Assembly (NCBI GenBank): GCA_965224205.1
Contig: CBDCYN010000029.1
Coordinates: 62,001 to 126,000 of the forward strand
Length of the DNA: 64,000 bases
Source of the DNA: CBDCYN01 sp965224205
GTDB taxonomy: Bacteria > Planctomycetota > Phycisphaerae > Phycisphaerales > Phycisphaeraceae
Reading direction: 5' to 3'
The position numbers were made by a program, and so were the translations under genes. The notes under the pieces were generated by a model that saw only the letters and a list, made by a program, of their open reading frames with translations, was not told the origin of the DNA and did not search any database. Shown piece after piece: positions 26,275-34,995 of this stretch (positions within the stretch are counted from its first letter, which is position 1; each line of letters begins with the position of its first letter).

Positions 26275-26571
26275 ATGAAGATGCAGAACAATCCACCTCA
26301 TTCAAAACTACGCCGCTACCTCATGGGCGCCGCGATCGTGTTAGGGGCTTTCTTCATGTTCGGGATGATCTCGTCGTGGGTGTCGGGCCCGCCGGCGGAT
26401 ATGGGCGGCTTGGGGCCCGGGTATGGCTATCGGAACGGCTCTTACGTCAACCAGCCCGGCCCTTGGCTCAACGGAAACGAATGGAGCGGCCGCATCACCA
26501 GCGGGACCATCGACCCGAACGGCCCCAACAGCGTCTACAGCGTCGACGGGCAGGTGCTCACCCTTCCATAA
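26275..26571 (+). CDS. Small single-pass membrane protein, unknown
   Basis: 98 residues from ATG 26275, which has AGGAG about 7 nt upstream. After a polar start (MKMQNNPPHSKLRRY) one membrane helix spans about residues 17-38 (LMGAAIVLGAFFMFGMISSWV). The rest is rich in Gly, Pro, Asn and Tyr with no charged core, typical of a surface-exposed low-complexity segment. No family is recognised. It lies just downstream of a MITE-like element and upstream of a cruciform repeat. Confidence 0.7.
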   Translation: MKMQNNPPHSKLRRYLMGAAIVLGAFFMFGMISSWVSGPPADMGGLGPGYGYRNGSYVNQPGPWLNGNEWSGRITSGTIDPNGPNSVYSVDGQVLTLP

Positions 26572-26670
26572 TCATCAAGAGATCCATCTCGTCGCCGCCC
26601 GCTGCGTGTGATGACGGAATCATCCCCAAGCGTCTTAGAAAGTGTGTGGGAAACATACAGATCCCAAAAA

Positions 26671-26750
26671 GGGTGTGCCACTGGCTGCTTGTCAGCCAGT
26701 GTTTTGAGCTGCCGCCTTTCGCACTGGCGGGCCAGCCGCCAGTGGCACAC
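26671..26750. repeat. Cruciform GTGCCACTGGC repeat
   Basis: The outer inverted repeat GTGTGCCACTGGC (26673-26685) pairs perfectly with 26738-26750. Within it are two perfect 9-bp hairpins, 26679-26701 (CACTGGCTG/CAGCCAGTG) and 26722-26744 (CACTGGCGG/CCGCCAGTG). It lies between the convergent small membrane protein gene and kdsC and may act as a bidirectional terminator. Related sequences occur at 6162-6231 and 50113-50198. Confidence 0.65.
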
Positions 26751-26754
26751 TTTC

Positions 26755-27267
26755 TCACACCCCGTACCGCTCCAGCAGCTCGTCCCAGCGTTTCTGGCCT
26801 TTGAGGATATGCTCGATCGCCTCACGGGCCGCGGCGCGCCCGCCCCGGGCGTGGGTGTTATAGCGTGCGATACCCTTGACTTCCTTGACCGCGTCCGCGA
26901 CCGCGATCGGGTACCCACACCGCAACATCGCCGGCAGGTCGATCAGGTCGTCGCCGATAAACGCCGCTTCGGGCGGCTCGACCCCCGCGTGCTGACACAG
27001 CGTCTCCAACCCGATCGCTTTGTCCTTGACCCCTTGGAGCAATAAGTCGACCCCCAGCTCGCTCATCCGAAGCGTCACGCAAGCCGAGCTGCGACCGGTG
27101 ACGACCCCGATCTTCAGCCCCAGCATCATCGCCGCGCGGATCGCGAAACCGTCACGCACGTGGAATCGCTTAGACTCGCGCCCTCGATCGTCGAGGATGA
27201 TCGACCCGTCCGTGAGCACCCCATCGACATCGAACACGATCAACCGGATATCCGCTAAATCACTCAT
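26755..27267 (-). CDS. kdsC: 3-deoxy-D-manno-octulosonate 8-phosphate phosphatase
   Basis: 170-residue HAD-superfamily phosphatase of the KdsC type that hydrolyses KDO-8-phosphate to KDO. Motif I is FDVDGVLTDG with Asp13 and Asp15, motif II VVTGRSS, and motif IV FIGDDLIDLPAM. The small size without cap domain fits KdsC, which works as a tetramer. It lies 45 bp after kdsD on the same strand, so both KDO steps are in one operon. Its stop codon abuts the cruciform repeat. Confidence 0.93.
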   Translation of the reverse strand: MSDLADIRLIVFDVDGVLTDGSIILDDRGRESKRFHVRDGFAIRAAMMLGLKIGVVTGRSSACVTLRMSELGVDLLLQGVKDKAIGLETLCQHAGVEPPEAAFIGDDLIDLPAMLRCGYPIAVADAVKEVKGIARYNTHARGGRAAAREAIEHILKGQKRWDELLERYGV

Positions 27268-27312
27268 GATGAGATGTTCTTATGAGACGGGATGCGTCGT
27301 GGCCGGCCCGGG

Positions 27313-28401
27313 TCAACCTTCGATCACCTTCAAGGCGAGCAGGTCTTGGACGTCGATCAGCCCCAGCGGCTTGAGGTCGTGATCCACCACCGGGACCTCA
27401 TCAATCCGGTATTCGCGCACCAGCTGCACCGCGTCGCGGATCAGGCTGTCCCCGGTCAGGTGTCGAGGGTTAGCGGTCATCACCTCCCGGATCGGAAGGT
27501 TCAGCGCGTTGTGACCGTCCTTAACGAGCAGCCGCCGCAGGTCACTATCTGTAAAGATACCCGCGAGGCGACCTTCACGATCGACCACGAGCAACGCCCC
27601 CGCCCGCCGCACCCCTCCGCGCCGCGTATCGGTCTGTAGCGCCTGTTCGACGGTAAGGTTGTTCTTTACAACGGGCAACCCTTCGCCGGCGCGGACGCGC
27701 ATCGCTTGGACCACCGGCATCAGCTGCCTGCCGAGCATCCCCCCAGGGTGGTTCTTGCGGAACTCGTCGACCCCGAAATCGCGTCGCCGCCCCACGCACA
27801 ACGCCAGGGCATCGCCCAAAGCGAGCATCGCCGTCGTCGAGGCGGTCGGGGCTAGGTTGTGCGGGCACGCCTCGGCCACGTCCCCGACGCTCAGACACAC
27901 GGTCGACAGCCGCGCCAGGTCGCAATCCGGCTTGCCCACGATCGAGATCACACCCACCCCGTCCTGCCGCAGGATCGTCGCCAGTGACACCACTTCCTCT
28001 GTGTTGCCCCCAAACGACAAGAGCAGGACGACGTCATCGCGCCGAACCCGGCCCAGGTCGCCGTGCATCGCCTCCGTGGGGTGCAGGAAATGGCTGGGCG
28101 TGCCGGTCGAAGCCAGGGTCGCGGAGATCTTCTGCCCGATCAGCCCGCTCTTGCCCAACCCGCTGACCACGACCGCGCCGCCCCCGCGGCTTCCGGGAGA
28201 CCCCTGATCAGAACCTGGGTCTCCACGAGTGTCTGACGTGGTTTTGAGGATCAGGTCCACCGCGTCGTGGAACGAGGGATCGATCTCGATCCGGCCCACC
28301 GCAGCGGCTTCTGCTTCGAGCACCTGCTTGGCGAATCCGGCTTGTTGGTCGCGTGGGCTGGGTACGTGCACGGCGGGGATCGGGGCTTTGACTTTATTCA
28401 T
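27313..28401 (-). CDS. kdsD: D-arabinose 5-phosphate isomerase
   Basis: Converts ribulose-5-phosphate to arabinose-5-phosphate, the first step to KDO. 362 residues: SIS domain (about 45-200; VVVSGLGKSGLIGQKI, STGTPSHFLHPTEAMHGDLG, LLSFGGNTEEV) followed by two CBS domains (about 225-362; MTANPRHLTGDS, YRIDEVPVVD). His in the EAMHGDLG segment is the conserved active-site region. An insertion around residues 57-72 (SDTRGDPGSDQGSPG) makes it longer than the roughly 330 residues of E. coli KdsD. The start at ATG 28401 has a CATAAT only 12 nt upstream (28419-28414). Divergent from scpA. Confidence 0.94.
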   Translation of the reverse strand: MNKVKAPIPAVHVPSPRDQQAGFAKQVLEAEAAAVGRIEIDPSFHDAVDLILKTTSDTRGDPGSDQGSPGSRGGGAVVVSGLGKSGLIGQKISATLASTGTPSHFLHPTEAMHGDLGRVRRDDVVLLLSFGGNTEEVVSLATILRQDGVGVISIVGKPDCDLARLSTVCLSVGDVAEACPHNLAPTASTTAMLALGDALALCVGRRRDFGVDEFRKNHPGGMLGRQLMPVVQAMRVRAGEGLPVVKNNLTVEQALQTDTRRGGVRRAGALLVVDREGRLAGIFTDSDLRRLLVKDGHNALNLPIREVMTANPRHLTGDSLIRDAVQLVREYRIDEVPVVDHDLKPLGLIDVQDLLALKVIEG

Positions 28402-28471
28402 GGGCGTGAGACGATTATGTTGACGTCATTATGGCTACGGCGATGCATTGCAGCAACCGCGAAAATAATCC

Positions 28472-29392
28472 ATGACCTCATCCGCTACCGCCAGTGAGGC
28501 TTACCGGGTCGAACTGCCCAGCTACAGCGGGCCGCTGGACCTGTTACTGTACCTGGTCCGCCGTGACGAGATCGATCTTCACGACATCCCCATGGCCCAG
28601 CTGACGCAACAGTACCTTCATCACCTTAGCCTGATCCAACAGATCGATGTCGACCTGGCCGGGGAGTTCCTGTTGATGGCGGCCACCCTGCTTGAAATCA
28701 AAAGCGCGATGCTGATGCCCCCCGCCTCACAAACGCCCACCGACAGCGACGAAACCACGGCTCAAGCCAATCCACTCGACCCCCGGTACGAACTCGTCCA
28801 GCAGCTGCTGGCTTATAAGCGATTCAAAGACGCCGCGGGTGAACTCGACACCCGGCGTGAGGATTGGGAGGCCCGGTTCCCCGTCCAACCCTCCAAAATG
28901 CAACCCGTTTCCACAGAAGATGACCCGGACAACCCGTCAGAAGCGTTAGAAATCAGCCTCGAAGACGTCAGCCTCTGGGACCTAAGCGAAGCGTTCGCCC
29001 GGGTGATGGAGTCCGTGGGCCGCGGTCCGGTCGAGCATGAGGTCGTGGTCGACGATACCCCGATCGCACTGCACGCCGAAGACATCCTCGATCGGCTCAA
29101 ACGCGACGGGCCGATGACGTTCGAAGCGATCTTCACCGGGCGCCGCACGCGTAGCGAATTGATCGGCCTGTTCCTAGCGATGCTCGAACTGGTCAAGCAA
29201 CGGGCGATCCTGGTCACTCAAGCCCACGATAGCCCTACGATCCAGGTCGAGCTGTGCCCCCCGGAATCTCAGGATTCCGCCCATATCCCGTCAGAAAACA
29301 CCACGGATGTGGGACAAAATCTCGGCCATGACCAAGATTTATCTACTTCAGGTGACGAAACGGGTGAAAAAGACGAATCCCTAGACCGGTGA
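28472..29392 (+). CDS. scpA: Segregation and condensation protein A
   Basis: Kleisin subunit that joins SMC and ScpB in bacterial condensin for chromosome compaction. 306 residues. The N-terminal kleisin signature YSGPLDLLLYLVRRDEIDLHDIPMAQLTQQYL is excellent, followed by EFLLMAATLLEIKSAMLMP. The C-terminal winged-helix region (about 205-255, MTFEAIFTGRRTRSELIGLFLAMLEL) binds the SMC head. The last 50 residues are an acidic tail not typical of the family. No scpB or smc is nearby. The start ATG has only a weak ribosome binding site. Confidence 0.95.
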   Translation: MTSSATASEAYRVELPSYSGPLDLLLYLVRRDEIDLHDIPMAQLTQQYLHHLSLIQQIDVDLAGEFLLMAATLLEIKSAMLMPPASQTPTDSDETTAQANPLDPRYELVQQLLAYKRFKDAAGELDTRREDWEARFPVQPSKMQPVSTEDDPDNPSEALEISLEDVSLWDLSEAFARVMESVGRGPVEHEVVVDDTPIALHAEDILDRLKRDGPMTFEAIFTGRRTRSELIGLFLAMLELVKQRAILVTQAHDSPTIQVELCPPESQDSAHIPSENTTDVGQNLGHDQDLSTSGDETGEKDESLDR

Positions 29393-29472
29393 CCCTCGAA
29401 CTCCGTATGAGCCGAAGCAACGGCTTGAAGATGACCCCTTTCACCTTACGAAGCCATGTCTGAAATACGTCG

Positions 29473-29856
29473 CTACGACGTTGCCCCGATCGCGCTAGCC
29501 ATCGCGTGCGTGGCGGTGTGAGTGATGGAGACCCACCACTGATCGATCCCCAGCTGATCCGCGACCGCCAGGCCCTGTCCAGACATCACGACATACGGCT
29601 GGCCGGTAGGTTGCCTGAGGATCTCCGCGTCGGTCCACGCCACGCCTTGTCCCCAGCCGGTGCCCAGCACTTTGAAAATAGCCTCCTTGGCGGCAAACCG
29701 CCCCGCGAGGTGCTCGAGTCGCCGCTTGCGGCTTTGGGCGTAGGTTAGCTCCGCTTCTGTGAAACAGCGCTGCAGAAACCGATCGCCGTGACGCTCGAGG
29801 ACCTGCTCGAGCCGGGCGATCTCGAGGAAATCGATACCGTGGCCGATGATCCGCAT
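29473..29856 (-). CDS. acpS: Holo-[acyl-carrier-protein] synthase
   Basis: Transfers phosphopantetheine from CoA to acyl carrier protein. 127 residues, the normal length. Mg-binding residues Asp9 (HGIDFLEI) and Glu58 (RFAAKEAIFKVLGTG) are in place, and the C-terminal SITHTATHAMA strand matches the family. It faces scpA end to end and lies 68 bp after the oxidoreductase-like gene on the same strand. Confidence 0.96.
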   Translation of the reverse strand: MRIIGHGIDFLEIARLEQVLERHGDRFLQRCFTEAELTYAQSRKRRLEHLAGRFAAKEAIFKVLGTGWGQGVAWTDAEILRQPTGQPYVVMSGQGLAVADQLGIDQWWVSITHTATHAMASAIGATS

Positions 29857-29924
29857 CCACGGTAGTGTGCGAGCCCTATGGACAATGTCAACCCTCCTTC
29901 AGTTGCCGATCCACATCACAGAGC

Positions 29925-30938
29925 CTAATGCCCGTGTAGTTTCAAGAACTTGTGCGGGTTCTCCGGCACACCCGTGCGGGCGGACAATAAAGACGCCAAG
30001 CAACAAGCGATCACTTGGGCTTCGTCGACCGGATCAGGGCCATCGGGCGGCGGGTTGACCTGGGCTAGGAGACGTTTCCACTGGAAGGCGATCAGGCGAT
30101 CGATCGGGGGTTGCTCGGGTGGTGCGGGGTCATTTGTGGATGGTGCTGAGCCTTCAAGGCGTTCGCCGCGGGGGCCGTACAACGCGTAGGAGCCGTCACT
30201 GATCCATAGACGGCCGTTTTCGCTTTGAACGTCCAACACACGCTGGCTTTGATGATAGGACGGCTGGTCGCTACAGCGAAGCAAGGCGCAGCCCCCCTCG
30301 GGCAGGCGAGCGTGGGCCGATAGGTGACCGGCCAGTCCCCGCAGGCTTTCGGGGGCATGAGCTAGAGGCCCCGTTAGAGAAGCATCGATCGATTCCGGCA
30401 GCCCCGCCAAACCGACCACCGTGCGCCAGCCATCGGCGACGCGGGTATACAAAGAGCATTCTTGCCCCGGGCCGACGTTTGCCAAAGCAATAAGCTGGAT
30501 ACGGCCCAGGCCGTCCCATGGGTCGACCGCTTGCTCCCACCCGGGGCTAAACGCGAACCCGGGTACGGGGATGATCCTGCCGCTTTGAGTGTTCGGTGTT
30601 CTTTTGAAAATCGACGGGGACAACCCGTCAATGATCGGTTCCAGGGCCAAGATGTCGATACCCCGATCCAGGGCTGTTTCGAAGTCAGCTAAAGAGAGGC
30701 CTTCGGTGTTCGCCACCAGTAGATAACGCGCGCGGTAATCGAGGATCAATTTCCGGGCGTCATCGACGTAAGGGCAGCCCAGGCGGTCGGCCAGCTCAGC
30801 CACCTGCCCGCCGCGCGGCCCACCGATGGCGACGGGCCGCACACGATCACCCATCGCGTCGAACACCCGCATCACAAGCGTTACCCGGGCCGCGCCGGTC
30901 CAGAGCTGCACCGAAGGACGGTCATGATCCTCGGTCAT
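29925..30938 (-). CDS. Gfo/Idh/MocA-like oxidoreductase-fold protein
   Basis: 337 residues. The N-terminal 110 residues look like a Rossmann domain (VTLVMRVFDAMGDRVRPVAIGG, then YVDDARKLILDYRARYLLVANT, then RGIDILALEPI), the order found in Gfo/Idh/MocA proteins where the last block follows the helix DFETALDRG. The usual EKP dipeptide is replaced by EPI and no GxGxxG is obvious, so dinucleotide binding is doubtful. The C-terminal part could be the alpha/beta substrate domain. The start lies 225 bp from rnpB, divergently. Function unknown. Confidence 0.7.
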   Translation of the reverse strand: MTEDHDRPSVQLWTGAARVTLVMRVFDAMGDRVRPVAIGGPRGGQVAELADRLGCPYVDDARKLILDYRARYLLVANTEGLSLADFETALDRGIDILALEPIIDGLSPSIFKRTPNTQSGRIIPVPGFAFSPGWEQAVDPWDGLGRIQLIALANVGPGQECSLYTRVADGWRTVVGLAGLPESIDASLTGPLAHAPESLRGLAGHLSAHARLPEGGCALLRCSDQPSYHQSQRVLDVQSENGRLWISDGSYALYGPRGERLEGSAPSTNDPAPPEQPPIDRLIAFQWKRLLAQVNPPPDGPDPVDEAQVIACCLASLLSARTGVPENPHKFLKLHGH

Positions 30939-31050
30939 GAGGCGTACAGGGTACTACGAAGACCCGTCGAGATGTAGCCGTGGTCCGTGATCCTGATCAA
31001 CGACGGGATCCTCATCGCGGTCAGCCTGCTTCACCCGGCAGAGGCAGGGT

Positions 31051-31155
31051 CCCCATCGCAGACACCATGGCGGGGAAAATCTTGTACGCGGTATGTCCAT
31101 TTCTCGGGGTCAGCGGGATCATCGACGCGGCACTTGGATACACGGCGCGTATAAT
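31051..31155 (+). repeat. Repeated ~100-nt upstream element, copy 1 (before rnpB)
   Basis: This stretch aligns with the minus-strand sequences at 34995-34895 and 35215-35113. The best core is GACGCGGCACTTGGATACAC (31123-31142) against GACGTGGCACTTAGATACGC in copy 2. It ends in the rnpB -10 element. Confidence 0.5.
31150..31155 (+). promoter_or_regulatory. -10 element TATAAT of rnpB
   Basis: Perfect TATAAT with 7 nt to the first base that pairs in the RNase P helix P1 (31163), the expected distance to the transcription start. No -35 consensus 17 nt upstream. Confidence 0.65.
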
Positions 31156-31162
31156 CCCCTAC

Positions 31163-31685
31163 GCGGCGTGGACGAGACGACCGCTCGGGTGATGGCCTCA
31201 TCGAACCCGGGAGGAAAGTCCGAACACGGCAGGACACGGTGGTGGGTAACCCCCACCCGTCGGGCGATCGGGTGACCCGTCACCGCGACCACTCGGCGAG
31301 GGATAGCGCCACAGAAAACACACCGCCGATGGCCCGCCCGGCCCGATTGACCCCCATCTTCGAATCGGGCGGGCACAGGTAAGGTTGAAATGGTGCGGTA
31401 AGAGCGCACCGCTGGGTTGGTGACAACCCGGGCACGGCAAGCCCCACCGCGTGCAAGGCCAAGCAGTGAGGTCCCCGGAGGCGGTGCCCCCGCATTCGGG
31501 GATGGCTGGTCCGGCTACTCAGAGATCCTCTGGGCCTTGCGGGTAGGCCGCTTGAGCCCGTTGGCAACAACGGGTCTAGAGAAATGGTCGCCGCCCTGGG
31601 ATGAAGCCGGTAAAACGCCTTTTACTAGGCGGTTTCACAGGCAGACCGGGGTGAACAGAATTCGGCTTACGGTCCACGCCGCGCT
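31163..31685 (+). ncRNA. rnpB: RNase P RNA, class A
   Basis: Catalytic RNA of RNase P, which matures tRNA 5' ends. Signature blocks are in order: GAGGAAAGTCCGAACAC (31210 region, CR-I), ACAGAAAACACACCGCCGATG with GGCCCGCC (CR-II/III), GGTAAGG, GGTGCGGTAAGAGCGCACCG (about 31391), GCAAGGCCAAGCAG, GGGTAGGCCGCTTGAGCC, and the 3' block ACAGAATTCGGCTTACGG (CR-V). P1 is GCGGCGTGGA (31163-31172) with TCCACGCCGC (31673-31682). At about 520 nt it is longer than E. coli's 377, mostly in the 3' half near 31490-31640. It has a promoter at 31150-31155 and a terminator at 31689-31716. Confidence 0.96.
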
Positions 31686-31688
31686 CAT

Positions 31689-31716
31689 AGCCTCGCCCAC
31701 CAAAGGCGGGGCTATT
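31689..31716 (+). terminator. Intrinsic terminator of rnpB
   Basis: Stem AGCCTCGCC with GGCGGGGCT (9 bp, one mismatch or wobble), loop CACCAAA region, then ATTTT. Confidence 0.75.
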
Positions 31717-31866
31717 TTGATCCATCCTCCGTGCGGTCTTGGGTGTTGAGTTGGACCCGAATGCTCAGGGCTGCACGCAGTGTGCCCGCGGCGGCACCCT
31801 CGACGAATCATGATTTGTTGATGGGTCCTCTCGCCAGGGGATCACAATGCACGTGCGATGAAACCG

Positions 31867-32772
31867 CTATAGACCCAGCTTGTTGCGCTTGGCCAGCCAT
31901 TCGTCGTTTTCGCGTTTGTTATCGGTCGCCAGCGGTTGCCCGGTACGCATCGCTTCGATCTCTAAACGGGTCAAATGGACCCCGCCGAGGCGATAGTCCT
32001 CGAACGCTTCGGCGGTTACGGGCACGATCGGCTTGATCAGGGCGAACATCGCGTGAGCGTATTCGCGGATCTCCCGCTGGGCGTGCTCGTCCATCCGCAG
32101 GCTAAGGAAATGCAGGGTGTTGTGCAGATCGCACTTCCAGTACCACTCGGTGTAGACATTCACCGGCAGGCCGATACGGGCCAACTCCCGGCTCACGCCA
32201 CCATCAAGCAGCTTCTCGTACTGGGTGTATTGAGCCTGGCAGTGACGCAGGTACTCCAGGAATTCCTCGGCGGTCCCGGCGTCAACCGGCTGGGCGCCCC
32301 CCTGGCGATTGGCCGGTGATTGGATACAGATATTCTCTTGCGACGGGACGTAAAACCGATCCGGGACGACGGAGTACCTCGCCGAATACTCGTTCACGTT
32401 TGCGGTGCGGTGGCGGATCCACTGGCGGGCGATGAAAATCGGCATGACCACATGGAACTTGAACTCGATCATCTCAAAAGGCGTGGTGTGCCGGTGCCGC
32501 AACAAATACCGGATCAGGCCGCGGTCTTCGTTGATCTTTTTTGTCCCTTGGCCGTAGCTGACCCGGGCGGCCTGGACGATCGCGCTGTCGGCGGTCTGCC
32601 CCTCGGGCACGAGGCGCGGCATGACGTCGACCAGGGCGATCAGGCCGTGGTCGAGCACGCTTATCTCCCAACGCGCCGCTGCTTCCATGACGTCGCGCGT
32701 TGGCCCCTCGAACGCCTTGCGACGGATAGCGATCGGAGGGCTCTGGGTGACGGCTTCCATAGCCGACATCAT
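31867..32772 (-). CDS. thyX: Flavin-dependent thymidylate synthase
   Basis: Makes dTMP from dUMP using FAD, NADPH and methylene-tetrahydrofolate. The ThyX motif is RHRTANVNEYSARYS, matching RHRxxSxNExSxRY except that the first Ser is Ala, a known tolerated position only by inference. Other conserved parts are SYGQGTKK, RHRHTTPFEMIEFKF and IGLPVNVYTEWYWKCDLHNTLHFLSLRMD. I place the start at ATG 32772 because AGGAA lies 6 nt upstream; the frame opens earlier at GTG 32790. About 301 residues, longer than the 220-250 common in the family but like other planctomycete-type ThyX with a C-terminal extension. Confidence 0.95.
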   Translation of the reverse strand: MMSAMEAVTQSPPIAIRRKAFEGPTRDVMEAAARWEISVLDHGLIALVDVMPRLVPEGQTADSAIVQAARVSYGQGTKKINEDRGLIRYLLRHRHTTPFEMIEFKFHVVMPIFIARQWIRHRTANVNEYSARYSVVPDRFYVPSQENICIQSPANRQGGAQPVDAGTAEEFLEYLRHCQAQYTQYEKLLDGGVSRELARIGLPVNVYTEWYWKCDLHNTLHFLSLRMDEHAQREIREYAHAMFALIKPIVPVTAEAFEDYRLGGVHLTRLEIEAMRTGQPLATDNKRENDEWLAKRNKLGL

Positions 32773-33165
32773 ACCGCATTCCTGGATCACGATTTTTGAT
32801 CGTCACGATGGGATTAAATCGATCGCAGATGCGGCATACAGCAACGGTTCCGTCGGCGCCGGTGAGGTCGTCCATGGAGCGAGGGCGGGTCATCAGCAGA
32901 CGCGGCAGGTGGCCGGCATCATGATGGACGGTGACTCGGGCACCGTGGATGTGGGTTGCGTCCATCGACGCATTGCGTCAGGAGGTAAAACGATACGGCC
33001 GGGTACGCGTTTGCCGATACCGAGCAGGTTGTGGCCGTTCGTTGAAACCCGCGATGCTAATCATGGCCCGGGGGGACCCGTAGCGGTAAGGCTGAGGACG
33101 GAGCCTGACGATCCCAACCCCCAGCTGCGGGCTGCCAGCCCGCAGATAGAGCCCGCATCGGTCCT
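32773..33165. other. Intergenic region with one strong hairpin
   Basis: 393 bp between thyX and the end of the NtrC-like gene. A perfect 9-bp hairpin CTGCGGGCT/AGCCCGCAG lies at 33125-33145, just after the NtrC-like stop, but without a T run. At 32815-32850 (plus) a sequence encoding IADAAY resembles the core of the 31051-31155 element weakly. Confidence 0.5.
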
Positions 33166-34893
33166 TCATCGGGACGCTTCGATCTTCAATTCCTTGACTT
33201 TCTTGTTGAGTGTGTTGCGGTTGATACCCAGGAAATCCGCGGCGCGGACCTTGATCTGCCGGTTGAGGTTAAGGGCTTCGTGGATGAGGTGGCGCTCGAT
33301 CTCGGTGATGACGCGGTCGTAGATCCCCCGGCTGCCCCGGCCCGTGGCGCCGTGGCGATCGTAGCCGTTGGGTTGCTTGACCGCCTGGCGGGCGATTCGC
33401 GTGGCCAGGGCTTGGATCGAGTCGCGGCTGGCGTTGGTGCGCCCTTGCGAGGCGAACAAGCGGATCTGCAGCGGCAATAACTCTTCGGTGAAGTGCTCGC
33501 TGGTCGACATGACCACCGCGCGCTCGACCGCGTTTTCCAGCTCCCGGACGTTCCCGGGCCAGGGGTACCGCATCAGCGTCGAGAGCACCTCGCGGCTTAG
33601 GGTTTGCAGGTGGCGCTGGTTTTCCTTGTTATACCGGACCAGGAAGTGGTCGATCAGCAGCGGGATATCCTCGCGCCGGGTGCGCAGCGGTGGTACGTGC
33701 AGGGCCACGACATTGAGCCGGTAGTACAAATCGTCGCGGAACGAGCCCTTGCGCACCTCTTCTTCGAGGTTGAGGTTTGTCGCCGCGATCACGCGCACGT
33801 CGACCGTGACGGGGCGGTGGTCGCCGACCGGCTCGAACTGCCGCTCCTGGAGGACACGCAGCAGCTTGATCTGAAGCCGTGGGGCCAGGGTCCCGATCTC
33901 GTCGAGGAAGATGGTGCCCCCGTCGGCGGCTTTGAACCGGCCGACGTTATCCCGCACGGCGCCGGTAAACGCGCCCTGGACGTGGCCGAATAGCTCTGAC
34001 TCGAGGATCTGATCGCTCAACGCCCCGCAATTGACGCGGATCAGCGGCTTGTCTCTGCGAGGCGAGTTGTAGTGGATCGCCTTGGCGATCAGCTCCTTGC
34101 CGCAGCCGGTCTCGCCCAGCAGCAGGCACGTGGCCCGGGTGGGGGCGACCTGGGCGATCGTGCGCAGGACGTCGAGCATCGGCTCGCTGGTGCCGATGAT
34201 GTTGCCGAACTTGTACTGGCTGTGGAGGTTCTCGCGCAGCTGCTGGGTTTCTTCGAGCCACTGCTGGCGCTCGAGTTGGACCACGTGGTGCATCCGAACA
34301 GCTAGGCTGATCAGCCCGGCGATAATCTTTAAGAGGCGAGCGTCGGCGGCGAGTGTGTCGTGATCGATCCAGGGCTTGAACACCGTCACCGCCCCGATGA
34401 ACACCTCCCCGTCCTTAATAGGAACGGAGACCAGGCTAATCACTCGGCTGGTGCGTGGGTGTTGTTCTGAGCGCGGATCGTTCATGGATGCTTCGGCGCT
34501 CGAAGCGGTGGGGAGCTCTGGAGGGTGGCTGATATCCGCGATCACGCGGGGCTTGCCCGACGTGACCACCGCTGCGGCGATCTGGCTTTCCCATCCGCCC
34601 GGGGGGTTCTTTCTGCCCTGGCCTAAGCTCGTGGCGTCCGGGTTATCGCTGGTACTGTCTGCCTCAAAACCCGCTAGATCGACGGGTGGTGCATCGACCT
34701 GCGTCCCGACCGAGGCGAACGGCCGCAGCCGGTCCGTCGCCGGGTCGCGCAGCACCAGCGAGGCGTGCTGGATGTCCAGCTGCTCGGTGAGGACGGTCAT
34801 TGCGTGCTGGAACACTTGCCCCAGCTCCAAGCCCTCGCCAAGGATCTGGCTGATCCGCTCGAGGATATTCAGCTCTAGCTCAAATCGGTCCAT
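33166..34893 (-). CDS. GAF/sigma-54-dependent Fis-family regulator (NifA-like)
   Basis: 575 residues from ATG 34893 (MDRFELELNIL). GAF domain about 20-190, AAA+ sigma-54-interaction domain about 220-460, Fis-type helix-turn-helix at the end (VRAADFLGINRNTLNKKVKEL). Walker A is GETGCGKE, the sigma-54 contact loop GAFTGA is intact in FGHVQGAFTGAV, Walker B is GGTIFLDEI, and the arginine-finger region PGNVRELENAVERA is present. It therefore activates sigma-54 promoters on sensing a ligand through GAF. The start was chosen because the preceding 40 codons belong to the repeated element at 34895-34995. No dedicated partner kinase lies nearby. Confidence 0.95.
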   Translation of the reverse strand: MDRFELELNILERISQILGEGLELGQVFQHAMTVLTEQLDIQHASLVLRDPATDRLRPFASVGTQVDAPPVDLAGFEADSTSDNPDATSLGQGRKNPPGGWESQIAAAVVTSGKPRVIADISHPPELPTASSAEASMNDPRSEQHPRTSRVISLVSVPIKDGEVFIGAVTVFKPWIDHDTLAADARLLKIIAGLISLAVRMHHVVQLERQQWLEETQQLRENLHSQYKFGNIIGTSEPMLDVLRTIAQVAPTRATCLLLGETGCGKELIAKAIHYNSPRRDKPLIRVNCGALSDQILESELFGHVQGAFTGAVRDNVGRFKAADGGTIFLDEIGTLAPRLQIKLLRVLQERQFEPVGDHRPVTVDVRVIAATNLNLEEEVRKGSFRDDLYYRLNVVALHVPPLRTRREDIPLLIDHFLVRYNKENQRHLQTLSREVLSTLMRYPWPGNVRELENAVERAVVMSTSEHFTEELLPLQIRLFASQGRTNASRDSIQALATRIARQAVKQPNGYDRHGATGRGSRGIYDRVITEIERHLIHEALNLNRQIKVRAADFLGINRNTLNKKVKELKIEASR

Positions 34894-34894
34894 C

Positions 34895-34995
34895 TGTACG
34901 CATCGCGTATCTAAGTGCCACGTCGGTGATCGTGTTGACCCGGGGCATGACCTTGCGGCGACAAGAGCCACGTCGCCGGTCCATCCGGGATGGGG
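34895..34995 (-). repeat. Repeated ~100-nt upstream element, copy 2
   Basis: Ends 1 to 2 nt before the NtrC-like ATG. Shares CCCCATC at its 5' end, the CTTGT block, GGGTCA and the core GTGGCACTTAGATACGC with copy 1 upstream of rnpB at roughly two-thirds identity by eye. Confidence 0.5.
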
